The notes beneath the pieces were generated by a model. That model had not been told where the DNA came from. It was given only the letters and a program-made list of their open reading frames with translations, and made no database searches. A DNA stretch of 64,000 nucleotides, taken from contig OY829891.1 in NCBI GenBank assembly GCA_963691905.1, positions 310,001 through 374,000 of the forward strand, read 5' to 3'. Below are positions 8,945 through 17,568 of this stretch, piece by piece. A program made the translations under genes and the position numbers. Source of the stretch: QGON01 sp963691905. GTDB taxonomy: Bacteria; Pseudomonadota; Gammaproteobacteria; Chromatiales; Chromatiaceae. The first letter of the stretch is position 1. Each line of letters opens with the position of its first letter.

Positions 8945-10342
8945 CTACCGGCTAGTGCGCAGTCTGGGATCAAAGGCATCCCGCACCACATCCGAAAAGA
9001 GATTGGCAGAGAGCACCAGGGTAAACATGAAAATCAATGCCGCAGCCAACGACCACCAGACGATCGGTTCACGAGCCATTTCGAGCCGGGCGCTGTTGAT
9101 CATGTTGCCCCAACTGTTCATGGTCGGATCGACACCGATGTTGACGTAGGAGAGCACCGCCTCCGCCAGCACCAGACCGCTGAAGTCGAGCACCAGTGTG
9201 ATCAGCACGATATGCAGCACGTTGGGCAGGATATGACGGCCGATGATGGTGAAATGGCCGACACCGAATGCCTGGGATGCCTGCACATACTCAAGCTCCC
9301 GCAGCTTGAAGGTCTCACCCCGCAACATACGGCAGAGACCGGTCCAGCTGGTCACCCCCAGGATCATGCAGAGAAAGAGCAACCGCAGGTCGGCCCGCTG
9401 GGTCAGGCTGGCAAACTCCGCCTCGTGATTGCTCATGTAGATCTGCATCATGAGGATTGCGGCGGCGATCAGCAACACCCCTGGAATAGAGTTGAGGGTG
9501 GTGTAGCTGTATTGGATCAGATCGTCCACCCAACCCCGGAAATAGCCTGCCATGATGCCGAGCAGGATCGCAGCAGGCAACATCACCATGGTCGTCAGGG
9601 TGCCGATCAACAGTCCGGTGCGAATACTCTTCAACCCCTGATAGAAGACATCCTCCCCCACTTTGTCGGTGCCGAAGAGGTGGTACTGAACCGCCAGTTC
9701 ACCCAGGATAAAACCGAGCACCAACAACACGCCCAATGTAGTGAGCACTGTACGCCAGGGGATTGGCGTCTCATAGCGGATCACCCGTGACTGCATCTGC
9801 CCGAAGGTCAAACCCTCCCGCCTCGCCATCAGCGCCACAAACAGGACGGAGAGACCCAGCCAGCAGACTATGCCCTCCAGCGTTCCGTGTATGACATTAA
9901 GATAAATATCGGAAGCCCAGTCGAGTTCAGGGTCTGCCAGATGAGCGCCGCCGAACTTCAGCCGAGGATAGTCACGTTGGCTTTTTCCACCAGCCAGTTC
10001 GATGGTCTCCTTGGCGTAGAGGTGTGTTGCCAGCGGTGCCGAATAGGTCTTCTCGGTGCGGGTGCGCAGGGGGGTGACCATGAGATCGAAGAGACTCAGC
10101 ACCTCAGCGGTCTCCCCCTCTGTGCCATCCATATCGGGATGGTAGTGAATGGAGTCGAGCAGGCCGATCAGGATATAGCAGGAGAGCACTACCAGCGCCC
10201 CCATACCCACCCGGCTGCGCGCCACATGCCGCCAGGGGGCACGCAGATGTTCCCGCCGACTGGCGAACAGGGCAAAGCCGACTGCCAGTAAAACCAGCAG
10301 GAAGACCAAGGCGTCGGTCCAGAGAATCACCAGATCAGGCAT
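8945..10342 (-). CDS. Peptide ABC transporter permease (YejE/DppC type)
   Basis: About 465 residues, inner-membrane. The C-terminal half is a BPD-type permease domain with the EAA-like loop near GLCRMLRGETFKLRELEYVQ and several hydrophobic helices. The N-terminal 200 residues are longer than in most DppC proteins and hold two or three extra helices with a large periplasmic insert. The start at 10342 (M-P-D-L-V-I-L-W) is preceded by GGGGGATCC. A longer reading to 10381 would run into a palindromic repeat and encode repeat-derived residues (GGLTPTP), so I reject it. Partner of the YejB-type permease upstream. Confidence 0.88.
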   Translation of the reverse strand: MPDLVILWTDALVFLLVLLAVGFALFASRREHLRAPWRHVARSRVGMGALVVLSCYILIGLLDSIHYHPDMDGTEGETAEVLSLFDLMVTPLRTRTEKTYSAPLATHLYAKETIELAGGKSQRDYPRLKFGGAHLADPELDWASDIYLNVIHGTLEGIVCWLGLSVLFVALMARREGLTFGQMQSRVIRYETPIPWRTVLTTLGVLLVLGFILGELAVQYHLFGTDKVGEDVFYQGLKSIRTGLLIGTLTTMVMLPAAILLGIMAGYFRGWVDDLIQYSYTTLNSIPGVLLIAAAILMMQIYMSNHEAEFASLTQRADLRLLFLCMILGVTSWTGLCRMLRGETFKLRELEYVQASQAFGVGHFTIIGRHILPNVLHIVLITLVLDFSGLVLAEAVLSYVNIGVDPTMNSWGNMINSARLEMAREPIVWWSLAAALIFMFTLVLSANLFSDVVRDAFDPRLRTSR

Positions 10343-10352
10343 GGATCCCCCA

Positions 10353-10421
10353 GGGGTCGGAGTCAAACCGCCCAATCGCATTCCATTTGTCCAACACCCA
10401 GCCCGGTTTGACTCCGACCCC
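10353..10421. repeat. 69-bp REP palindrome, GGGGTCGGAGTC family (short form)
   Basis: Arms GGGGTCGGAGTCAAACCG and CGGTTTGACTCCGACCCC enclose an unrelated loop. The same 69-bp form is inserted in the RAYT gene at 27270-27338. It lies between the two permease genes of the importer operon, followed by half of a GTAGGGTGCGC-type repeat at 10430-10451. Confidence 0.85.
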
Positions 10422-10459
10422 TATCTTCAGGTGCGCACGGCACACCCTACCAGACTGAT

Positions 10460-11437
10460 TCATGAAAGCCGCACCCTTGGATCGACGATGGTGTAGGAGA
10501 TATCGGTCAGTATCAGTCCGATGATGTAGAGCACGGAACCGAGAAAGACCATCGCCCGCACAATGGCGAAATCCTGCCGGTTGATGGCATCGATGGTGTA
10601 ACTGCCAAGGCCCGGCACGCCAAAAAAGGATTCGGTGATCAGACTGCCCATGAACAGCAGCGGCAGCACCGCCACCACCCCGGTCAGGATCGGAATCAGC
10701 GCATTCTGAAAGACGTGACCGAACAGCACCCACTGCTCACTCAAACCCTTGGCGCGGGCGGTGCGTACATAGTCCTTGTTGATCTCCTCCAGAAAGAGGG
10801 TGCGGTACCAACGGGTGCCGGCACCAATACCGCCGATGACCCCGATGATCACCGGCAGGAGCAGAAACTTGATCGCACTCAACCCCGTGCTGTAACCCGA
10901 GATCGGCACCAGGTGGAGCAGTTTCCCCACCAGGTACTGCCCGCCGATGATGTAGAAAAGCGCCGAGATCGACATCATCACCACGCAGATCACCACTCCC
11001 CAGAAATCGATATAGGTGGCGCGAAAGAACGCGATCAGCAGGGCGAAGGTGATATTCAGCGCCAATCCAACCAGTAGCACCGGCACCGCGATGGCAAGAC
11101 TGGGCCACATGCGCTGGGAGATGTCGTAACCGATATCACGGCCGCTGTCGGAGACGCCGAAGTCGAACTGAAACAGCTTCACCGACTTCTGAAAGAAGAT
11201 GGTCCGGGTGATCTGTCCAGCACCCGCCTCGGATTCGTTGTAGAGCATCGGAAGATCGTAGCCCCGCTCTGCTTTCCATTCCTCGATAGCGGCGGGAGTG
11301 ACGCGCTTCATGCCCAGATTCATGCGCGCCATATCATCAGGGGAGTTGACCACGAAGAAGAGCAGGAAGGTGATGATGTTCACCCCGATCAGGATCGGGA
11401 TAGCGTAGAGCATCCGCCGTATAATATAGGCCATCAT
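10460..11437 (-). CDS. Peptide ABC transporter permease (YejB/DppB type)
   Basis: A 325-residue inner-membrane permease starting MMAYIIRRMLYAIPILIGVN, the usual DppB/YejB opening, with the EAA loop around DYVRTARAKGLSEQWVLFGH and about six helices. The chosen ATG at 11437 overlaps the TGA of the upstream binding-protein gene and has GAGAGGAG in front of it. An upstream in-frame extension to 11638 lies inside the binding-protein gene and looks non-coding. A sizeable periplasmic insert follows helix 1, as in YejB. Confidence 0.9.
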   Translation of the reverse strand: MMAYIIRRMLYAIPILIGVNIITFLLFFVVNSPDDMARMNLGMKRVTPAAIEEWKAERGYDLPMLYNESEAGAGQITRTIFFQKSVKLFQFDFGVSDSGRDIGYDISQRMWPSLAIAVPVLLVGLALNITFALLIAFFRATYIDFWGVVICVVMMSISALFYIIGGQYLVGKLLHLVPISGYSTGLSAIKFLLLPVIIGVIGGIGAGTRWYRTLFLEEINKDYVRTARAKGLSEQWVLFGHVFQNALIPILTGVVAVLPLLFMGSLITESFFGVPGLGSYTIDAINRQDFAIVRAMVFLGSVLYIIGLILTDISYTIVDPRVRLS

Positions 11438-13620
11438 CGTGCAGCACTCCTCTCCCGGCGTCGAAACAGCACAACAGCGGGAATAAGGGAGAGCAGCAGG
11501 ATCACTAGAGTGCCGACCACCGGCCAGAGTACGGGTTGATTCCATGCCAACTGAGACTCTTGGCGCAAGGCAGGTTCGACCCGTTTGTACTTCAATGTAT
11601 TGTTCGCCATCAGATTGGGTTTTACGTTGTGATACCAAGCGTGGTTCAGGGAGAACGCCTTGGAGTGATATCCAAACAACCAGGGGGCATCCCGCCGCAG
11701 TATCTCCATCATCTGGTCGATGATTGCCATCCGCTCAGGGCCGTTATCCATGTTCTTCATCCGGCTGAAGCGTTCATCAAACGCAGGATTGGCATAGTTG
11801 GAGGCGTTCTCCCCTCCCCCATCCGCCTTGGAATTGGGACCGTAGAGGAGAAAGAAGAAGTTCTCAGGATCAGGGTAGTCGGCATTCCAGCCCCAACTAT
11901 ACATCTGCCCGGTACCCTTGCGGATCTTCTCCTGAAAACGGTTGTAATCGGTAGCCCGGACCACCAGCTGGATGCCCAGCTTGGTGAACTGTTTGCGCCA
12001 CCAGTTCATCCTCGCTTTGTCGTCCGGACCGGTCGCCACAGCATCATAGTAGAGCACCAGTGGCTTGCCTGTGTCCGGATCCCGTCCATCGGTATAATTC
12101 GCCTGTTGCAGCAACGCCTTCGCCTCATCGATGGAACGGCGTTTGGGTTTACCGTCCATCACCTCGTAGACGTAGGGATTGATTCCCTCGGGTCCCGGCC
12201 GGTTGCCGTAGATGCCCGGCGGAATCATTCCCTGTGCCGGGATGCCCCGTCCATTGGCAAAGATGGAGATAAACTCTTCGTAGTCCGCCGCAATGGCGAT
12301 GGCACGGCGCAGTAGCCGCGCCCGTTCAGAATCCCCGCCGACCACCGAATCGCGCATATTGAAGCCAAAATAGCCGATGGAGGTCTGTACCGCGGTGGTC
12401 AGCTGAATCCCTTTCTGCCGCATCGACTCCGTCAGCCCCACATCTCCCTGATCACCGAACTGTACCGCCTGATCAAAACTGTCCGACGAGATACCAGAGG
12501 TATCGTAGTAGCCCTGCAGAAATTTATTCCAGTAGGGGATGGTCTCCTTCTCCAGGCTATAGACCGCCTTGTCGATAAAGGGCAGTGGCAAACCGGCGTC
12601 CTGTAACAGTCCAGTCGCGATGTCCTCGGGTTCACCCGTTTCGGGATAGGACTCACCATGAAAATTGGGATTGCGCGCCAGCACCATGCGCAGGTTGGGG
12701 TTATTCTCCGTCAACATAAACGCCCCGGTGCCCACCGGATACCAGTCCAGTTTGATGTTGCGCTTGCGCAAGCCCGGCTGGGCGTAGAAACGGTCCGCTT
12801 CCCAAGGCATGGGGGCAAAGAACGGCATCGCCATCCAGTAGACGAACTGGGGATATTTGCCCTTGAGACGGATGCGATAGCGGTAGTTATCCACGACCTC
12901 CACACCGGGCAGATCATACTCCCGCAGATCGACATAGGGACGCTCTTCGCCGGTCATCTCCTGCAGCCGTTTGTCCTCGGCGCTCAGGCGCTCGGAAAAC
13001 GCCTTGAAGCCGACGATATACTCATTCATCACCCCGGCAATAGGGCAGTGAAAACGGGGAAAAGCGAGGCGTTTGATCTGGTAAACGTAGTCCGCCGCCG
13101 TCAGTTCGCGGCTGCCGTCCACCGGCAGATCAGCCAGTGTATGCAGTGTTTCCAACTGATTTTCATTCAACTGATGGTAGAGATATTCATCCGACTCATC
13201 CCGGGCAAACAGGGGATGGGGTTGAAAGCGGATACCAGGTTGAATAGTGATCAGGTAATCACTGAAGGCGATCTCATCCACCGGGGCACCATCCGGCAGA
13301 GGTTTGCCTTTGGCGTCCAGGTAGGTGACCTGGGGCATACCCTCACTGGTCAGAGGCACCAACTCATAGGGCCGCTTCAGAAAGTGGTACTGCAGCGGCG
13401 GCTCATAGATCTGGGCGATAAACTCATACTCGTTGGAGCTGTAGGAGCGGGCCGGATCAAGATGTTTGGGGCGCTCGGAAAAGGATCGGTAGAGCACCTG
13501 GCTGGACATCTCACCGGCGGGGTGCGGCGAGTTCCAGGGGGAGTCATCGCACCCGGTCAACAGCATGCCGATCAGCAACAGACTGCAGAGTCCTCTCAGT
13601 TTTATCAATCTGACGCACAT
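11434..13620 (-). CDS. Peptide-binding lipoprotein of the ABC importer, with C-terminal membrane anchor
   Basis: A 728-residue family 5 extracellular solute-binding protein (OppA/YejA type). The N-terminus has a lipobox (MLLTG then C at about residue 24), so it should be a lipoprotein. The body has the SBP_bac_5 fold signature regions (FSERPKHLDPARSYSSNEYE, VGTGAF, WNADYPDPENFF). Unusually, the last 35 residues form one hydrophobic helix followed by RRRERSAAR, a second, C-terminal membrane anchor. First gene of the operon; the downstream permease start overlaps its stop. It probably captures peptides; the ligand is unknown. Confidence 0.9.
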   Translation of the reverse strand: MCVRLIKLRGLCSLLLIGMLLTGCDDSPWNSPHPAGEMSSQVLYRSFSERPKHLDPARSYSSNEYEFIAQIYEPPLQYHFLKRPYELVPLTSEGMPQVTYLDAKGKPLPDGAPVDEIAFSDYLITIQPGIRFQPHPLFARDESDEYLYHQLNENQLETLHTLADLPVDGSRELTAADYVYQIKRLAFPRFHCPIAGVMNEYIVGFKAFSERLSAEDKRLQEMTGEERPYVDLREYDLPGVEVVDNYRYRIRLKGKYPQFVYWMAMPFFAPMPWEADRFYAQPGLRKRNIKLDWYPVGTGAFMLTENNPNLRMVLARNPNFHGESYPETGEPEDIATGLLQDAGLPLPFIDKAVYSLEKETIPYWNKFLQGYYDTSGISSDSFDQAVQFGDQGDVGLTESMRQKGIQLTTAVQTSIGYFGFNMRDSVVGGDSERARLLRRAIAIAADYEEFISIFANGRGIPAQGMIPPGIYGNRPGPEGINPYVYEVMDGKPKRRSIDEAKALLQQANYTDGRDPDTGKPLVLYYDAVATGPDDKARMNWWRKQFTKLGIQLVVRATDYNRFQEKIRKGTGQMYSWGWNADYPDPENFFFLLYGPNSKADGGGENASNYANPAFDERFSRMKNMDNGPERMAIIDQMMEILRRDAPWLFGYHSKAFSLNHAWYHNVKPNLMANNTLKYKRVEPALRQESQLAWNQPVLWPVVGTLVILLLSLIPAVVLFRRRERSAAR

Positions 13621-13685
13621 AAAATGGCAGGGCTCGCCCTTTTCGATTCGGGAAAATTCGGGTAACTTAGTCAGTTCTTAGTTTT

Positions 13686-13800
13686 AGTGTTCATCCGGAA
13701 ACACTTCTTTTACCACGAAGAGTACGAAGTTAAAAAATTGATTAACAATGAGTTTTCTTTGCTTCCTTCGTGGTGAAAACAATATTACTTGACGAACACT
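13686..13800. repeat. Nested inverted repeat (MITE-like) upstream of fabI
   Basis: Outer arms AGTGTTCATC (13686) and GACGAACACT (ending 13800) and inner arms TTTTACCACGAAG and CTTCGTGGTGAAAA enclose an AT-rich centre. The whole 115-bp stretch can fold into one long hairpin and looks like an inserted miniature element. No coding seen. Confidence 0.65.
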
Positions 13801-13915
13801 TGTTTAATTGTCGGAATCCGGCGCTACCACGGATCGCTATCCGAATGCCGGAGCAGTCGGCCACTGGCCGCATTATCCGCAATTCTGTTTGATGACACCA
13901 CCAAGGAATTGTTCC

Positions 13916-14689
13916 ATGGGTTTTTTGCAAGACAAACGTATTCTTATCGTTGGCGTCGCCAGCAACCGTTCAATCGCCTGGGGCGTTGCCGAAGCCATGC
14001 ACCGCGAAGGCGCACAGCTCGCCTTCACCTACCAGGGTGACAAACTCAAGAGCCGGGTGCAGAAGATCGCCGACCAGTGCGGCTCAAATATCGTACTGCC
14101 GCTGGATGTCACCAGTGACGAGCAGATCGATGCGGTATTCGAGGAACTGGGCAAAAAGTGGGACGGCCTGGAGGGTATCGTCCACTCCGTCGGTTTCGCC
14201 CCCCGCGACCACCTGGAAGGCAGATATCTGGACAATTTGACCCGTGAGGGTTTTGCCATGGCCCACGACATCAGCGCCTACAGCTTCGCGGCGCTGGCCA
14301 AAGCAGGCATGCCGATGATGCAGGGCCGCAACGCCTCGCTGATCACCATGACCTATCTCGGTGCCGTGCGCACCGTGCCCTTCTACAACGTAATGGGTGT
14401 GGCCAAGGCGAGCCTGGAGGCCAGTGTCCGCTACATGGCCGACTCAATGGGTCCCGACGGCATCCGCGTGAACGCCATCTCCGCCGGTCCGATCCGCACC
14501 CTGGCGGCCTCCGGTATCAAGAACTTCAAGAGCATGCTCGACGAAGCGGAGAAGAAAACCCCGCTGCGACGTAACGTCACCACCGCAGAGGTGGGCAATG
14601 CGGCAGCTTTCCTGACTTCTGACCTCGCCTCCGGCATCACCGGTGACGTGTTGTACGTCGACTCCGGATACCACATCCTGGGGGTATGA
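13916..14689 (+). CDS. fabI: Enoyl-[acyl-carrier-protein] reductase (NADH)
   Basis: A 257-residue short-chain dehydrogenase-type enzyme that performs the last reduction of each fatty-acid elongation cycle. The start is MGFLQDKRILIVGVASNRSI, a standard FabI opening with the dinucleotide-binding loop. The catalytic region YLGAVRTVPFYNVMGVAKAS carries the Y-x6-K pair with the FabI-specific spacing. The ATG at 13916 has AAGGAA upstream; the frame is open further upstream (to 13808), but that extension is not FabI-like. It is flanked upstream by a hairpin element and downstream by a palindromic repeat that could terminate transcription. The target of triclosan and isoniazid-like inhibitors in other bacteria. 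Confidence 0.96.
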   Translation: MGFLQDKRILIVGVASNRSIAWGVAEAMHREGAQLAFTYQGDKLKSRVQKIADQCGSNIVLPLDVTSDEQIDAVFEELGKKWDGLEGIVHSVGFAPRDHLEGRYLDNLTREGFAMAHDISAYSFAALAKAGMPMMQGRNASLITMTYLGAVRTVPFYNVMGVAKASLEASVRYMADSMGPDGIRVNAISAGPIRTLAASGIKNFKSMLDEAEKKTPLRRNVTTAEVGNAAAFLTSDLASGITGDVLYVDSGYHILGV

Positions 14690-14697
14690 TTCGAAAC

Positions 14698-14757
14698 GTA
14701 GGGTGCGCTGTGCGCACCAGAATGTGCAGCAATCAAGGTGCGCATGGCACACCCTAC
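14698..14757. repeat. Palindromic dispersed repeat, GTAGGGTGCGC family
   Basis: GTAGGGTGCGCTGTGCGCAC and GTGCGCATGGCACACCCTAC fold back on each other. It lies between the convergent fabI and soxB genes and may serve as a two-way terminator. Confidence 0.8.
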
Positions 14758-14771
14758 CCTTGACAGAATCA

Positions 14772-16550
14772 TCAGCTGCTGCGGTACTCCGCAATACCTG
14801 GATTACCCTTCACACCGACCAGTTTCGGGGTGTTGAGCTTTTTGATCTTCACCGTCTTCTGATCACGCAGGTAGTCGCCCACCACATCCCAGATGGGACG
14901 GCCGGGAGATTTTGAACCCACCGTGGCCCAACCGGCAACCACATATTTCTTATCCGCATCGACCACAGTGCCGTCGTTCAGCGTCATGTTGGTAATGCGT
15001 TTTCCGAAACCCTTGCCCGGCTCACAGACATAGTCCAAGCCACCGACCCGCACCATGTCCCCCCCCTGCTGATAGTAGGGATCCTTGTTGAAGAGGTTGT
15101 CACTGACATCCTCCAGGATCGCCTTGATGTCGGCACCGCTCATCTCCCGCCGGTAGGTCTCGGGATAGGTGATGCTGGTCTGATCCATGACATTGTCCAT
15201 GGTGATCGTCTGGCCCGGCAACACGGTGGTGCCCCAGCGAAAACCGGGAGAGAGAGATATCTGGGCATCATTGACCTCGGTGAGGGCATCACAGATGACC
15301 TGATCGAAGGTGCCGTTAAAGTTGCCACGGCGATAGAGGGTCTCCTCCGCCACCGCCAACTGCTCATCCAGCTGAGCCTTGTAGGGGGCACGCACACCGT
15401 CGATGTATGCCTGCATCTCCTTGTCTGCGGGCAGCAGGTTGGAGAAGACCGGTAGCAGCCGGTAACGAAAATCCCGCACCTTGCCGCCCTTTACCTCCAG
15501 ATCCATCACACCGAGGAACTTGCCGTTGGAACCGGCATTGGTCACCAGGGTCTTGCCGCCGGCATTCTTGATGATCGTCGGGGCCGGCATACCATCGTGG
15601 GTATGGCCGCCGAAAATGACGTCGATGCCGCTGACCCGGGAGGCCATCTTGATATCCACATCCATACCGTTGTGGGAGAGCACCACTACCACATCGGGCT
15701 TCTCGTTTTCACGCACCATATCGACCACCGCCTGCATACTTTCGTCCTGTATACCGAAGGTCCAGTCCGGGATGAAGCGCTGGGGATTGGCGATGGGTGT
15801 ATAGGGAAAGGCCTGACCAATCACGGCGACACGGGCGCCGCCCACATTCTTGATCACATAGGGCTTGAAGGCGTTGCCCTCATCTTCGTCAAAACCGTCA
15901 AAATCGGCAAACTTGTAGTCGAACAGGGCATCATCACTTACCTTGACATTCTGCGCTACGAAGTCGCCTTTGAAATCATGGATATTGGAGATCACCTCCT
16001 TGTCGAGATAGGTGAATTCCCAGTGACCGGTCATCACGTCCACACCCAGCATGTTGCAGGCACCGACCATATCTTTTCCGCGGGTCCAGTAGGCTGTGCC
16101 GGAACCTTGCCAGGTGTCGCCCCCATCCATTAAAAGGGTGTTACCAGGCCCCCGCTCTGCACGGATACGGTCCACCAGCGTTCGCAGATGGGCAAATCCG
16201 CCGATCTTGCCATACTTGGCCGAGGCAGCATCAAAATTGAGATAGCTGAAGGCGTGGGCTTCGATGCCGTTCGGTGCGATACCGAAGTGGTTCAGCAGTT
16301 TGTCACCCACCAGGTGAGGCGCCTTGTTGAAGGCATAACCCAGTCCCAAATTAACATTGGGTTCCCGAAAGTAGATGGGATTCAGCTGTGCATGCGTGTC
16401 GGTAAAGTGCAGCAGAGAGACATTACCAAACTTCGGCACCTCATAGAGATCGGCGGGCTGCCGGGCTGCTGCAAAGATCGAGCCGGGCATCATGCCGGCA
16501 GCGCCGGCGAGTCCCATCAGGCGAAGAAACTCACGTCTGGAAATAGACAT
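14772..16550 (-). CDS. soxB: Thiosulfohydrolase SoxB
   Basis: A 592-residue periplasmic dimanganese enzyme that hydrolyses sulfate from thiocysteine-sulfonate bound to the SoxYZ carrier. The N-terminus has a Tat signal (SRREFLRLMG) and a hydrophobic stretch. The metallophosphoesterase signatures are clear: HFTDTHAQL, MDGGDTWQGSGTAYWTRGKD, LSHNGMDVD and GGHTHDGMPAP, followed by the 5'-nucleotidase C-terminal domain. No soxXA or soxYZ lies next to it, as in many gammaproteobacterial sulfur oxidisers in which sox genes are scattered. The TtrRS-like regulator pair lies upstream on the same strand across a 388-bp gap, suggesting but not proving sulfur-compound control. Confidence 0.95.
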   Translation of the reverse strand: MSISRREFLRLMGLAGAAGMMPGSIFAAARQPADLYEVPKFGNVSLLHFTDTHAQLNPIYFREPNVNLGLGYAFNKAPHLVGDKLLNHFGIAPNGIEAHAFSYLNFDAASAKYGKIGGFAHLRTLVDRIRAERGPGNTLLMDGGDTWQGSGTAYWTRGKDMVGACNMLGVDVMTGHWEFTYLDKEVISNIHDFKGDFVAQNVKVSDDALFDYKFADFDGFDEDEGNAFKPYVIKNVGGARVAVIGQAFPYTPIANPQRFIPDWTFGIQDESMQAVVDMVRENEKPDVVVVLSHNGMDVDIKMASRVSGIDVIFGGHTHDGMPAPTIIKNAGGKTLVTNAGSNGKFLGVMDLEVKGGKVRDFRYRLLPVFSNLLPADKEMQAYIDGVRAPYKAQLDEQLAVAEETLYRRGNFNGTFDQVICDALTEVNDAQISLSPGFRWGTTVLPGQTITMDNVMDQTSITYPETYRREMSGADIKAILEDVSDNLFNKDPYYQQGGDMVRVGGLDYVCEPGKGFGKRITNMTLNDGTVVDADKKYVVAGWATVGSKSPGRPIWDVVGDYLRDQKTVKIKKLNTPKLVGVKGNPGIAEYRSS

Positions 16551-16938
16551 TCTCTTTTAATCCTCTCAGGTATCAAGGGCAATTTTTCATTGGGTGGCAA
16601 GAGGGGCGAAGTCGAAACTGAATGATTCCAGGCACAGAAAACCTCCGTTGCCTCAATCAAACTTGACGCCGACCCACTATGAGATTGCAAAATTTTGTAC
16701 TGCGCCCTTTACACATTTTCAGTCTTCAAACTGCGACAAATGGTTGAGTTGCCGCAAGACCACTATTGTTATTGCGTAAAATAGTTGGCAGGAATAGAGG
16801 AGGCGCCTGTCAGAGCTCTCCAATAACCTTTCCTGCCAACATCAGGGCTTCCCCTCACTGGCTCCGGGCTGGTCAGGGGAGTATTTATTATCTAACTCCA
16901 TGTCATATAAAGAAAAGTCCCAATTACGCCAAACCCTA
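16551..16938. other. Intergenic region upstream of soxB
   Basis: This 388-bp gap separates the response-regulator stop from the soxB start. It must hold any soxB promoter. I see AT-rich stretches (for example around 16745-16790) and a GC-rich partial dyad near 16850-16885, but no site I can name and no credible ORF. Confidence 0.5.
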
Positions 16939-17565
16939 TTACGGTTTTCCATAATTTCTGTCCAGGGACAGCATCATGCGCATCAGGTGGGACAATGTAT
17001 CAGCATGCATCTTCTCCATCACTTTGGATCGATGCGCCTCGACAGTCGACAGGGTAATGCCCATTTCATCGGAAATATTTTTGTTGCGTTTGCCGGCAAC
17101 CACCAGTGCCAGGACCTCCCGCTCACGAGGCGTCAGCTGCTCAAATCGATCCTGTATATCTGTAAGCCGCAGCACTTCACCGCGCCGATTGGCATCCTGC
17201 TCGATAGCACGATGTACACTGTCCAGCAACGTCTGGTCGCGGAATGGTTTTTCAATGAAATCCACCGCACCGTTCTTGACCGCTCGTACCGCCATCGGCA
17301 CATCACCATGACCGGTGATAAAAATGATCGGCGGGTAAATCGCTTCTCCCTGGAGCCGTTCCTGAAGTTCCATGCCGCTCATGCCCGGCATGCGGATATC
17401 CACCACCAGACAGCCAGGAAGAGTGTCATCGAAGGCATCGAGATACTCCCCCGCAGCGGCGTAACAGGCAACTGCAAGACCCACGGATTGCATCAAAAGT
17501 TGTAGTGCGTTGCGCACCTCTTGGTCATCATCCACGATGAAGACTGTCGGCGTGTTCTGTTCCAT
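16939..17565 (-). CDS. LuxR/FixJ-family response regulator (TtrR-like)
   Basis: A 208-residue two-component regulator. The receiver domain (5-120) has VFIVDDDQEV, the phosphoacceptor aspartate in CLVVDIRMPGMSG and the lysine in FIEKPF. The C-terminal LuxR helix-turn-helix reads LTPREREVLALVVAGKRNKN and STVEAHRSKVMEKM. It starts 3 nt after the stop of the sensor kinase gene, so the two are translationally coupled. Together with the kinase's periplasmic binding domain this matches the TtrS/TtrR tetrathionate-sensing layout. soxB downstream is a plausible target. Other members of this family regulate nitrate, C4-dicarboxylate or nitrogen-fixation genes, so the ligand is inferred. Confidence 0.9.
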   Translation of the reverse strand: MEQNTPTVFIVDDDQEVRNALQLLMQSVGLAVACYAAAGEYLDAFDDTLPGCLVVDIRMPGMSGMELQERLQGEAIYPPIIFITGHGDVPMAVRAVKNGAVDFIEKPFRDQTLLDSVHRAIEQDANRRGEVLRLTDIQDRFEQLTPREREVLALVVAGKRNKNISDEMGITLSTVEAHRSKVMEKMHADTLSHLMRMMLSLDRNYGKP

Positions 17566-17568
17566 ACT

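Noticed and set aside
10343..10381. N-terminal extension of the YejE-type permease
   Set aside because: Its residues are encoded by the 69-bp palindrome and a good ribosome site fits the start at 10342.
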